Shown here: one piece after another, positions 48,663 through 57,477 of the stretch
Layout: every line of letters begins with the position of its first letter
Numbering within the stretch: the stretch's first letter is position 1
Source of the DNA: Peteryoungia desertarenae
GTDB lineage: Bacteria; Pseudomonadota; Alphaproteobacteria; Rhizobiales; Rhizobiaceae
NCBI RefSeq assembly: GCF_005860795.2
Contig: NZ_CP058351.1
Location: 248,001-312,000, forward strand
DNA: 64,000 nt
Reading direction: 5' to 3'
Made by a program: the position numbers and the translations under genes
The notes under the pieces: model-generated
What the model saw: the letters and a program-made list of their open reading frames with translations, nothing else
Database searches by the model: none
Told to the model about the DNA's origin: nothing

Positions 48663-49144
48663 TTAACGCTGAGAAGTGCCCTTCAAGCCGAAGTCTGTCG
48701 ATCTGACCCGCCGGGACACAGTTTGTTGCACGATGGTCAAGTTTTCACCGATCTGTTTTGGGTCCACGTAACCATGAGCGTGGTCAAGGTGAAGACAGAC
48801 TGCCGAGTATCTGATGTGCCGAGCACGGATGCCCGCGTTCACCAGCCCATAGCCGAACTCATGGTCCTCAGCGCCGTAGCCCATACGTTCATCGAACCCG
48901 CAGACAGCTAAAGCATCGGATCATCAGCAGGATGAGTTATTTCCATTAAACCGAGCGGTCGAGGGCGAAATCGTATTGAGTAGTCCGTCCACACCCCAGG
49001 CGGCTCTTTCAGCTTCGTCCGATGTCTGCGAACCGCTTCATTGCCATTCTCTGTCAGCCATGTTTTGTCAAAGGTCTTCCCAGAAAGGATGTTTTGCTCG
49101 TTCAGCAAAAGACCCGTCGGCATGGAAGCTTTAAATTCGCGCAC
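48663..49144 (-). pseudogene. Remnant of a GT2-type (galactosyltransferase-like) glycosyltransferase
   Basis: Two minus-strand fragments in different frames seem to belong to one gene. The downstream one (48663 to about 48915) reads SDALAVCGFDERMGYGAED then HEFGYGLVNAGIRARHIRY, the C-terminal pattern of GT2/Glyco_transf_7C enzymes. The upstream one (about 48930-49144) ends in RFRPRPLG, which usually precedes that block. A frameshift near 48912-48935 separates them and the N-terminal nucleotide-sugar-binding part is missing, so no active enzyme can be made. Confidence 0.6.
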
Positions 49145-49316
49145 GACAGAAACTTGCGTGGTTTTGCATGGCGGTTATCCGTTCATCCAATCAACAACAA
49201 TGGGAGATGCTCCGAGCATGGAAATCCCAACTTCCTCTTCGGCTCACCGAGGCCTGCATCAGGTCATCCACTTTCCGCAAGCGATAGCTTCCACGTTCAA
49301 ATCGCCGACGTAAGTT

Positions 49317-49673
49317 TCAGACCGGCAGAAGACACGTGACAGAAAACTTGACCGCTACCAGCTTCAGCAGAACCTGAATGAGTTCCGTCGACAGTCGAAA
49401 CGCCGCTTGCTCAGGAATCGCCGAATTCTGATCCGGAATCGACAAATCCTCATGCTGAATCGCGTCAGCGTAAATTGAGATGAATTGACCTGATTTGCCC
49501 GTAACGCGTTTCAGATCGACATGATGTGCGGGCGACCTGGATCGAGTTGGCTGCGAGGTATGTGACCTTGTGACAGGTTTCTGGCAATGCAGGGTCGGTT
49601 TCCGAGGGTGACTACAAACCCAGTCACAATCTCCCAATTCAGCACGGATCTGCTGCGTCAGCGCAAAGCTCAT
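49317..49673 (-). CDS. Doubtful small hypothetical protein across repeat array
   Basis: A possible 118-residue product starting MSFALTQQIRAELG, with AGGGACC six bases before the ATG at 49673. No family is recognised and composition is uneven. It runs through the first 21-bp-phased array, which it reads as heptads such as SAIPEQA. The frame extends further upstream without a better start. It could equally be non-coding. Confidence 0.3.
   Translation of the reverse strand: MSFALTQQIRAELGDCDWVCSHPRKPTLHCQKPVTRSHTSQPTRSRSPAHHVDLKRVTGKSGQFISIYADAIQHEDLSIPDQNSAIPEQAAFRLSTELIQVLLKLVAVKFSVTCLLPV
49414..49476 (+). repeat. 21-bp-phased short repeat array A
   Basis: The heptamer GGAATCG (third copy TGAATCG) begins at 49414, 49435 and 49456, exactly 21 bases apart, with different 14-base interiors. 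It belongs with array B about 235 bases downstream. Confidence 0.7.
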
Positions 49674-49711
49674 GAAGGTCCCTCGCCGGGACCTGTCACG
49701 CCGTGACGGCA

Positions 49712-49837
49712 GGAATCGATTTTCCACAGTTCGGACACGCAAATGCAGAAACAGGAATCGCAGAAGCGGCGTTTGGCAACGCCGATCCGGCATCCGGAAT
49801 CGAACGGGCGCCGATCGGAATCGCGAACACAGATCAC
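49712..49837 (+). repeat. 21-bp-phased short repeat array B
   Basis: Six units of exactly 21 bases begin at 49712, 49733, 49754, 49775, 49796 and 49817. The first seven bases are GGAATCG (four copies) or the variants GGACACG and GGCAACG; the remaining 14 bases differ. The palindrome TCACGCCGTGA lies on both sides, at 49696-49706 and 49834-49844. The array ends just beyond the 3' end of the M41 peptidase gene. Confidence 0.75.
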
Positions 49838-50637
49838 GCCGTGACAGGATCTGTTTTTCTCTCTGTCAAAGCCGGTGCCAGCGCTTTTCGGAACTCATCC
49901 CCCGACATGACGCCGATGTCTGCAAGTTCGGCGGCGATCGCGGTCAGGGCCATCCTGTGCCGTGTCAGCATTTCCATCGCCATGGCCTCGGCACGCTTGA
50001 GCCGCGCGTCAACCCGGTTTCGAAGCTCGGTGTCGTAGAGCAACTGTTGCTGTGCCTGCTCCGGCGCGACGTAGATCAGCGGGTTGATATCGGAGAAGCC
50101 AAGCTGTGTTTCGGCCGCGAGCATCAGCCGCGTTGCCCGGGCCAGATCGCTGTTCGGGTCACCACCGGATCCGGCAAGCGTTTCGCCAAAGACCAGCAGC
50201 TCGGCAGTCCTGCCCGCAAGTGAGGAAGCACAGGTGCGCATGAGCCAGTCGTCATTCTGCGGTCGACCTGGTAATGGCGTATACTCGACCTGGCCGAAGC
50301 TCTGGCTTGCACCATTCAGGCTGCCACCGACGGTCACGGCGTAGACAGTGCCTGTCTCAAGAAGCGTGTACGCCATGGCATGGCCTACTTCATGCACGGC
50401 AAGCCGATAGCGATGATCATCCGTCAGCCTGATGCGAGACGCCATCAACGCCGTCTCGATATCGGCCCAGGTGATGGGCCGCCGTTCGCGCCGTGTCTTC
50501 TGCCGCAGTTCGCGCACCAGCCGCTCGATATCCGCTCCGGTTCTGCCACAGGCCAACAGAGCCAGACGGTTAAGCGGCGCAAGATCAGCTCCTTGCCTGG
50601 ACGATTGATGGCTTACGACATTTGCATATTCGCTCAT
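49834..50637 (-). CDS. M41 (FtsH-like) metallopeptidase with AAA+ lid, no ATPase core
   Basis: The 267-residue protein has the zinc peptidase motif H82-E-x2-H86 (VHEVGHAMAY), and a likely third ligand D164 (GGDPNSDLARAT), as in FtsH. Residues about 20-65 (PLNRLALLACGRTGADIERLVREL...ITWADIETAL) match the AAA+ lid that normally sits before the peptidase in the same chain. The ATPase core is encoded by the preceding gene. There are no membrane helices, unlike true FtsH. GGAGG eight bases before ATG 50637 supports independent translation. It probably works with the upstream ATPase as a split, soluble ATP-dependent protease; the substrate is unknown. Confidence 0.85.
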   Translation of the reverse strand: MSEYANVVSHQSSRQGADLAPLNRLALLACGRTGADIERLVRELRQKTRRERRPITWADIETALMASRIRLTDDHRYRLAVHEVGHAMAYTLLETGTVYAVTVGGSLNGASQSFGQVEYTPLPGRPQNDDWLMRTCASSLAGRTAELLVFGETLAGSGGDPNSDLARATRLMLAAETQLGFSDINPLIYVAPEQAQQQLLYDTELRNRVDARLKRAEAMAMEMLTRHRMALTAIAAELADIGVMSGDEFRKALAPALTERKTDPVTA

Positions 50638-50641
50638 GCTG

Positions 50642-52609
50642 TCATCCTCCTGCTACCTGACGCCTTCGCGTTAATGAGCTTTGCCCGGCACTGGAATTCG
50701 TCGCTTCCGGCTCAGCCTTATCTTGAACCTGAGCGACGTCGGGTTTGCCTGCCTTTGGCGCGGTCTCGATGACGTTCGCAAGATCTGCCCCGAGATGATG
50801 CGCCAGAATACCTGTGAGTGCCTCGATATCTGGCCGCGGGATCTGCACATGCCGCTCCAACCGTCCTGATCGCAGGAGTGCTGGATCGAGTTTCTACGGC
50901 AGGTTCGTTGCGGCAACAATGATCACGCCTTCTGTCTTTGCAGCCCCGTCGATCAGCTCGAGAACGCGGTTGATCAGCGATGCCCAATAATCATCGTGCC
51001 CTCTGTCACCTCGGCTCTCTCCTGACGCGCGTGATCCCAGATTGTCGATCTCGTCGATAAACAGGATCGCAGGCCTGTGCTCGGACGCAACCGTGAAGGC
51101 GGCATTGATCGATTTCAGGACGTCGCCAAGATAACTGGCTTCCAGCCAACGGGCGACGGAGGTTGCAAGCAGCGGTACCTGTAACGTGTTGCAGAGCGCT
51201 TTCGCGAAGGTCGTCTTGCCTGTTCCAGGGGGACCGGAGAGAAGCAGTCGACTGCTCAACTCGCTCCATTCCAGCAAACCCTGATGCCAGAGATCAAGAT
51301 CGAGCTTGAGACTGGCCGCCCAGTCAGATGCTTCGCCATAGCCGCTGAGTGTCTCGACCCGCAGAACAGCTTCGGTGTCGGCAGGCTGCGGGCGGATGAC
51401 CTCCACGGGCGCAGAGCCCGTGCTCTTGCGTTTCTCCTCTGGCTTTGCACCCGACTTCCATTCCGGAACAGCGGAGCTCTTCTTGCGGCCGGAGGATCCG
51501 TCGGAGCCTTCGGCATCACCACTCTCCGGATCTGTTGAACGATCCTCCTTGAGAGCCTCCAATGCGGAAATGATTTCCGCATTGGAGCGTCCCGGACGCA
51601 CGATCAGCGCGAGGTCATCGAGATGCAGATGATCGAGTGTCAGCCCCTTCGCCCGCATCAGTTCAAGAGACTGTTTCGGCGCAATGCCGCAACAGATCTG
51701 CAAAAGCTCGGCCAGCAAGGTGTGATCGAGTCCATGTGTCTCAAGCACAAGGACAGCGGCGTGCATGATGATATCCGGCAGGTCCTGGTTCGTCTGATCG
51801 ACCAGCAGAACGGGCGGCGCAGGCTCGCTGTTGATTGTGTCACTCAGGGCTCTGCCGAGCGCTCGATCCCAGATTTTGTACACCTCGCTTCCGGCAATCG
51901 TCTTGATCGGCTTGCGCAGTTTTCCCCGTCGTCGCTCGCCGTAGTCGCAGATCCCGGCGAGACGCACGAGTTCCTCAAGCTTCATCCAGGAGGGGGTGAG
52001 CAGTCCGTCTTCGAGCGAACGGCCACAATGGCGCTGGAAGCCAGGGACTGGGATGCGCAAGACAATGAACGGGTCTGGGCGACACAAGACCGCACGCAGC
52101 GCCTCCCATCCGCCAGGGTGTGATCCGACAGCACGCGCAATCAGCAGGGCCACGGCTGCGGGGGCTGCTTTTGGAAGCGGCAGATGTTCACGAAGAGCGG
52201 CCAGCGCTTCACGCTCGGATGCGGCCTGGCGCTCAAGCTCTGTATCGGATGCTGAAGATGATGCTGACAACGACAACGAGGTCGCCGATGTCCGGGCTTC
52301 TCGAACCGGTACAGCTGGCGTCTGTTGCGATTGCCAGGGCTCCGCAAGAGAATCGCCTTGCCGGCCGGCATTGCCGAGCCTGCGGGAGAGGATATGTTTG
52401 CCTTGATTCCCAAGCGATAGCAGATCCATCAGCTCGACAGTCGGAACCCAGCGACTGATCATACTTTGTCCACCATTGAGACCGGGGTCGTGGGCGGTCT
52501 CATCAAGCAGACCCGCAACAGCTGCATGCTGATAGAGATCGAGAACGGCAAGCCGTCGAATACGGCGAAGCAGGTATCGCGTCACGCGATCGGTGAGGAT
52601 CTCCATCAT
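50642..52609 (-). pseudogene. AAA+ ATPase (FtsH-like core) interrupted by an in-frame amber codon
   Basis: The frame from ATG 52609 gives 571 residues up to TAG at 50894-50896, then continues 83 codons to 50642. Residues 1-430 are an unassigned helical region with acidic low-complexity parts; the ATPase has Walker A GPPGTGKTT (K465) and Walker B ILFIDEIDNL (about 520). The TAG falls within AATNLP-stop-KLDPALLRSGRLERH, where family members have a sense codon, so the arginine-finger region lies after the stop. It may be a recent nonsense mutation, readthrough, or sequencing error. Start overlaps the upstream gene (ATGA). Confidence 0.7.
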
Positions 52610-53034
52610 GCCTTCTCCTCGACCACGGGCTTTGGGCCTTTGCCTTCAAGCCAGTCGCGGACCATCAGACCAGTCGGGTCGCCGGCCGCGCAGAGCTTTT
52701 CCAGATCTTTGCGGATCATGTCAGGAAGACTGCTCAAGGCGATCGGCCGTTTACGAGTCCAATGGATGGCCTGACGCACAATGAAGGCCGGATCGACCGG
52801 GCGGCTCACCGTCCGAAGCTTCTTGAAGGCCCGGTACTCGATGCAGTTCTCGGGCGACGAGTTTCCGGGACGAGCCATTCGTGCCTCGAATGCCTGCCGG
52901 GCTCGCGACGGCTTCTTCGGAACTGTCGATGCCAGGGCTGCTGAAGAATGAGCCGCTGATTCCGAGACCGCTTTGGACACAGAAACAGGGCGGATCGGGA
53001 AGGCAATGACGGTTGCTGATGGTTGTTTCGACAT
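52606..53034 (-). CDS. Hypothetical protein of the AAA+/M41 operon
   Basis: The 142-residue protein begins MSKQPSATVIAFPIRP; AGAGGAA seven bases upstream supports ATG 53034 over one 24 bases earlier. The first 60 residues are low-complexity and Ser/Ala/Lys-rich; the rest (ENCIEYRAFKKLRTVSRPVDPAFIVRQAIHW onward, then a helical SLPDMIRKDLEKLCAAGDPTGLMVRDWLEG part) looks folded. No family recognised. Its stop overlaps the AAA+ start by four bases, so it is translated together with the ATPase and could be its adaptor or substrate selector. Confidence 0.65.
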   Translation of the reverse strand: MSKQPSATVIAFPIRPVSVSKAVSESAAHSSAALASTVPKKPSRARQAFEARMARPGNSSPENCIEYRAFKKLRTVSRPVDPAFIVRQAIHWTRKRPIALSSLPDMIRKDLEKLCAAGDPTGLMVRDWLEGKGPKPVVEEKA

Positions 53035-53143
53035 GACGTGTTTCCTCTGCCGCAGCATCAGCGATGCGCGGTCACAATGACGGAATGAATGGATGAACGA
53101 TGGATTGGGGAAGCGACCGGCGCCGGCCGACCGATAACTCCGG

Positions 53144-54082
53144 CTAGCTCAGCGCCTGTGCCCGAACAGTCGGCAGAGTCGCAAACCCAATCCGGATCTC
53201 TGGTCGCTCGCCTGCACCAGCAGCACCCACTATTCGATCGTCACGATCGGACGCTCTGCTCTTATCGGGAGCATGTCGCTGTGTGTCAGCCCAAGGCATT
53301 GCCCCGGCCCGACGCTCATCCGAGCTCAATTCCCGGGCTTGATGATAATGTTGCAGGGCCTCACGCCAGACCTGTTCGACCGCCGTCTGGAACGACCGTC
53401 GCAGATAGGCAATCGCCTTGCCCGCACCTTCGACTTCAAGCAGGTGATCGAGATCGCTGACGGGCCAGATGCCCGAGGAAGCATCACGACTGGCATTCTG
53501 GGCGTCGAGAATGACGACCTGAACGGCTTCTACACTGAGCCGATGATGCTCTTGATAAAGCAGATCAGGAACGGTCAGTGCGCCCGCAAGCATGCGCTTC
53601 TTCAGCTCCTGCAGGCGCACAGCATCGTATGAACTGAGACTGCGCTTGACGTCGACAACATGTGCAACCTTTGTGCCCCGGTTCACGATGATCAAGTCGG
53701 GCGTGTAGCCCCGCCGGCCGCCGCTATCGGCATCGAGCGTCAGTGATGCATAATGGCGAGGATCGTTGCGCTCTACGACATCGAGAGCCGCCTTGCTGAC
53801 GGGCAGGCGGATGTTCTCCGTCAACACGACAAGTTCGGGATTGAGGCCCGCAATCAACTGAATGCCGCGCTCGATCAGGCGGCCCTCGGTCGCCGGCAGA
53901 CCGCGAAGCTGGCTGGAGACGTCGGAAAGTCCTGACGCAAGCGCGTGCATCAGAGCGGTCGAGCCGAAGCTCGATGTCAGCACCTGATGGCACAGTTCAT
54001 GAAGCCTCGGATGCAGCACATCCGGATTGACGGCATGCGAATGGGTTGGTGCGGAATTCGCACCGGAAACGGTGTTGGTCAT
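53144..54082 (-). CDS. PD-(D/E)xK nuclease-like protein
   Basis: The 312-residue protein contains a segment with the layout of a PD-(D/E)xK nuclease core: TPD129-LIIVN, then VAHVVD144-V-K146 on a second strand, followed by helices (SYDAVRLQELKKRMLAG). An upstream Glu in the helix before (E76 or E89 region) could complete the site. The C-terminal 60 residues are charged and probably disordered. First gene of the minus-strand operon with the hypothetical, AAA+ and M41 genes (110-base gap to the next). I chose ATG 54082 (AGGA upstream) rather than 54124. Nuclease activity is inferred from the motif only. Confidence 0.65.
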   Translation of the reverse strand: MTNTVSGANSAPTHSHAVNPDVLHPRLHELCHQVLTSSFGSTALMHALASGLSDVSSQLRGLPATEGRLIERGIQLIAGLNPELVVLTENIRLPVSKAALDVVERNDPRHYASLTLDADSGGRRGYTPDLIIVNRGTKVAHVVDVKRSLSSYDAVRLQELKKRMLAGALTVPDLLYQEHHRLSVEAVQVVILDAQNASRDASSGIWPVSDLDHLLEVEGAGKAIAYLRRSFQTAVEQVWREALQHYHQARELSSDERRAGAMPWADTQRHAPDKSRASDRDDRIVGAAGAGERPEIRIGFATLPTVRAQALS

Positions 54083-54866
54083 GTTATGTATCCTGTTGTT
54101 GAGCGTCATCTGGGCAAGGGTCATGGCCCGGCTGAGGACGCCATCCGGCGCGCTCGACCATCACAAATGCCAGCGATGTCAGAATGGTTCGATCAGGCCT
54201 GCGGAAACGCAGACGGTGAGCGGGCGCCAGCAAAGGCAAAACGCCTAGTTGCAAGGCCACGATCTGAACGGGGATCAACAGGATCCATATGAGGGAGTGC
54301 TTCCATGACGGAAGCGAAGCGGATAAGGGTCTTCATAGCCCAATTCCTTCTCAGATAAGGTTGCGGGTCAGGCCCTCGTTCGGTGTTCCACCACCAGCGG
54401 GGGCCGCTTAAGTTCCGGAGATCATTCGGTTATCCGGAACGATCCAGACTTAGCCCGGAGATCGCTCGCCGACAAGATGAATAGAACGCATCCGGAACAA
54501 AGAGCTCCGGTATGGTTAACGAGGGCGCGTCTTACGATTCGATACTCTCGGTAAAAATTGCTGCGGTGAGCATAACGATGGACCCGTTTCAAGTAGAACG
54601 ACGAGGATCGGCATTGATTGGCTAGCTCTACCTTTACGTCTCTTTCTGGCGATTGACTCTACGTGCGTTTCCGCTAGGAGCTCAATTCTCATAAGTATGC
54701 CCAGTGCAGGCACGCCGTGACTGTGCGAAAGAGGGTTCTAGGCGCGCTTTCGGCAGAGCCAACCCCCTCTGAAAGTTGTCGGGCAGGCTTGCGAAGTGCG
54801 CAAGTGATTCTGTAATCCAACTCCAGCAACCCGAATGCAGTTCCTGTTCTACTAACGGAGATTCCG
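54083..54866. other. Gene-free region between island operon and manC
   Basis: No credible gene in about 780 bases. It should contain the promoter of the PD-(D/E)xK operon and that of manC. Short repeated CCGGAAC/CCGGAGATC words occur at 54415, 54434, 54455 and 54492, loosely 20 bases apart and faintly like the arrays at 49.4-49.8 kb. The right end of the island may lie here. Confidence 0.45.
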
Positions 54867-56297
54867 ATGAGCCGACCAAAAATCGTTCCAGTTATCATGG
54901 CGGGCGGAAAAGGTACGCGGCTCTGGCCATTGTCGCGTTCTAGTGCGCCGAAACAGTTCATCCAGGTTGTCGATGAAAAAACGCTCTTCCAGGAGACCCT
55001 GAAGCGCGTTGCGGACCCTGCCCTCTATGAAGCGCCTGTCGTGATCACCAATCAGGACTTCCGCTTCACGGTGGCTGAGCAGGCTCGAGAGGTTGGCGTC
55101 ACTCTCTCTGCCATTATTCTTGAGCCAGTGGCGCGGAATACAGCTGCGGCAATTGCCGCAGCTGCTTTTCATCTTAAGAACGCATGCGGCGATACCGCTA
55201 TCCTCCAGCTTCTGGCCTCAGATCACGAGATTGATGCTGGCTGCGCTTGGAGCGATGCTGTCGCAATTGCACGTGATACAGCAGCTTCCGGCAAGATCGT
55301 GACATTTGGCATCACGCCAACCGAGCCCGCAACTGGCTACGGTTATATCGAGCAGGGCGATGCACTGTCGACTTGTGCGTACCACGTTAAGCGGTTCGTC
55401 GAGAAGCCGCAGCTTGCCGCCGCGGAAGAAATGATCGCAGCTGGCGGGTATTTCTGGAATTCCGGTATCTTTATGTCGCGCGTCGACCTGCTGCTCAGCG
55501 AGCTCGAAGCCTACGCCCCAATTGTCTATGAGGCAGCTGCCGCGGCCGTTGCTGCAGCTGCGATCGATCTCGACTTCGTTCGTCTTGATGAGGAAAGCTT
55601 CCAGGCGAGCCCTGATATCTCGATCGACTACGCCGTGATGGAAAAGACGCAGAACGCAGCCGTCGTCACCTCAGCATTCGCCTGGTCAGATCTCGGAAGC
55701 TGGGATGCGGTTTGGAAGCTCGGCGACAAGGATGCCAATGGCAACGTCGTCATCGGTCATGCGACGGTCATGAATACTGAGAACTCCTTGGTCCTTTCGC
55801 GTGCATCGCATGTCGCCGTCCAGGGACTGAAGGACGTGGCGGTGATTGCCAGCGAAGACGCCGTATATGTGGGCCGCCTGGATGAAGCTCAGGAAGTGGG
55901 CAAACTCGTCAAGGCTCTAGCGCTCTCCAAGGGAACTTCACGTCTGACGGAGACCCATCCAACCGCCTATCGTCCATGGGGAGGCTACACCTCTCTGTTA
56001 AACGGCGATCGCTTTCAAGTGAAGCGCCTGTTTGTTCTGCCGGGCAAGAAGCTATCGCTGCAAAAGCACTTCCATCGATCGGAACACTGGATCTGTGTAA
56101 AGGGTACCGCTGAGGTCACCGTCGGTGACAAGGTCATGTTCGTTCGAGAGAACGAATCCGTCTACATCCCGCAAGGCGATTTGCATCGACTGTATAACCC
56201 AGGGAAGATCATCCTGGAGATGATCGAGGTGCAGACCGGATCTTATCTCGGCGAAGACGATATTGTCCGTGTTTCGGACGAGTTTGGACGCGGCTAA
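54867..56297 (+). CDS. manC: Bifunctional mannose-1-phosphate guanylyltransferase / mannose-6-phosphate isomerase
   Basis: The 476-residue type II enzyme has the nucleotidyltransferase motif MAGGKGTRLWPLSRSSAPKQF (about 11-31), the sugar-phosphate loop FVEKPQLAAAEEMI, and a C-terminal cupin isomerase domain (about 365-470) with RPWGGY, PGKKLSLQKHFHRSEHW and IPQGDLHRL. It makes GDP-mannose for exopolysaccharide or LPS. Standard length (about 470). GGAG seven bases upstream supports the start. It is separated from the next glycosyltransferase gene by 73 bases that contain a hairpin. Confidence 0.95.
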   Translation: MSRPKIVPVIMAGGKGTRLWPLSRSSAPKQFIQVVDEKTLFQETLKRVADPALYEAPVVITNQDFRFTVAEQAREVGVTLSAIILEPVARNTAAAIAAAAFHLKNACGDTAILQLLASDHEIDAGCAWSDAVAIARDTAASGKIVTFGITPTEPATGYGYIEQGDALSTCAYHVKRFVEKPQLAAAEEMIAAGGYFWNSGIFMSRVDLLLSELEAYAPIVYEAAAAAVAAAAIDLDFVRLDEESFQASPDISIDYAVMEKTQNAAVVTSAFAWSDLGSWDAVWKLGDKDANGNVVIGHATVMNTENSLVLSRASHVAVQGLKDVAVIASEDAVYVGRLDEAQEVGKLVKALALSKGTSRLTETHPTAYRPWGGYTSLLNGDRFQVKRLFVLPGKKLSLQKHFHRSEHWICVKGTAEVTVGDKVMFVRENESVYIPQGDLHRLYNPGKIILEMIEVQTGSYLGEDDIVRVSDEFGRG

Positions 56298-56306
56298 CTG
56301 CGGACT

Positions 56307-56351
56307 ACCAGTCACGGCGCCATCCGTCATCCGAATGACGCCGTAACTGGT
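56307..56351 (+). terminator. Hairpin between manC and glycosyltransferase gene
   Basis: ACCAGT-C-ACGGCG pairs with CGCCGT-A-ACTGGT (one mismatch) around a 19-base loop. There is no T tract directly after it, so it may attenuate or protect the transcript rather than end it. Confidence 0.5.
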
Positions 56352-56370
56352 TCAATTTAAGGATCTTGAA

Positions 56371-57477
56371 ATGCGCGTCCTTCATGTCTTTAAGACCTAC
56401 TATCCGGATACTTTTGGCGGCGTAGAGCGAACTATCCACGCGATCGCAAAGGGTGCTCTCGCGCATGGTATCCAGTCCGACGTGCTGTCGCTTAGCCGTG
56501 ACCCTGTGCCCAACACCGTCGAATTCGACGGCCATATGGCCTATAAGGCGAATCTCGATCTCGAACTCGCCTCTACCGGCTTTTCGCGCGAGGCTTTCTC
56601 AAAGTTCAGAGATCTGTGCCGTAAAGCTGATGTCGTTCACTACCACTTCCCCTGGCCGTTCATGGATCTGCTGCATCTCATGCATCCACCAGGAAAGCCA
56701 AGTGTCGTTACCTATCATTCCGATATCGTGAAACAGAAGCTGCTGATGCGGCTCTACAAGCCATTGATGCATCGCTTTCTGTCGAGCGTGACGAGGATCG
56801 TTGCGACGTCGCCAAACTACCTAGAGAGTAGCGAGGTGCTGCAGCGATACCGAGACAAGACGGTAGTAATCCCGATCGGGCTCGATGAGGCGGACTATCC
56901 CCGCGCCTGTCAGGAGCTAAAGGATCGCTGGATCACCCGCTTCCCCAAGCCGTTTTTCCTCTTTGTCGGCGTGCTGCGCTATTACAAGGGGCTGCATACG
57001 CTGATTGAAGCGTCAAAGAATGTGAACACCGACATCCTGATCGTGGGGCAAGGGCCCATGGAAGGGAGGCTGAAGGCGCAAGCTGTCAGCGCTGGCCTGA
57101 CCAATGTTCATTTCCTTGGCGCTGTTAGTGACATCGACAAGGCAGCATTGCTGGAGCTCTGTACGGCATTTGTTTTCCCGTCGAATCTTCGGTCGGAAGC
57201 ATACGGACTTTCACTCGTTGAGGCAGCAATGTTTGGGAAGCCTATGATTAGCTGCGAGATTGGAACTGGAACCAGTTTTGTGAACAAGGATGGAAAGACG
57301 GGGATTGTGGTTCCTCCTAAAGATGCGGAGGCATTGGTGAGGGCGCTTAACACTATGCAAAATGAAGCTGTCGCTGGCGCTTACGCCCTTCATTCAGAAG
57401 CACACTTTCGTGCAGAACTAAGCGCTAAAGCCATGGCGGAACGCTATTCAACTCTATATCGACGGCTGCTTAGCTAA
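56371..57477 (+). CDS. GT4-family glycosyltransferase, probably mannosyl-type
   Basis: The 368-residue GT-B protein starts MRVLHVFKTYYPDTFGGVERTIHAIAKG, the usual GT4 acceptor-side pattern, and has the donor-side motifs LFVGVLRYYKGLHTLIEA and RSEAYGLSLVEAAMFGKPMIS with the E-x7-E pair. Adjacent manC makes GDP-mannose a plausible donor; that is inference. AAGGA about eight bases upstream of the ATG. Its 3' end overlaps the convergent flippase-subunit gene by four bases. Confidence 0.9.
   Translation: MRVLHVFKTYYPDTFGGVERTIHAIAKGALAHGIQSDVLSLSRDPVPNTVEFDGHMAYKANLDLELASTGFSREAFSKFRDLCRKADVVHYHFPWPFMDLLHLMHPPGKPSVVTYHSDIVKQKLLMRLYKPLMHRFLSSVTRIVATSPNYLESSEVLQRYRDKTVVIPIGLDEADYPRACQELKDRWITRFPKPFFLFVGVLRYYKGLHTLIEASKNVNTDILIVGQGPMEGRLKAQAVSAGLTNVHFLGAVSDIDKAALLELCTAFVFPSNLRSEAYGLSLVEAAMFGKPMISCEIGTGTSFVNKDGKTGIVVPPKDAEALVRALNTMQNEAVAGAYALHSEAHFRAELSAKAMAERYSTLYRRLLS

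Noticed and set aside
49414..49844. CRISPR or TIGR-type guide array
   Set aside because: Repeats are only seven bases with 14-base interiors, far from CRISPR dimensions, and no Cas or Tas-like gene is nearby; kept only as an unexplained phased array.
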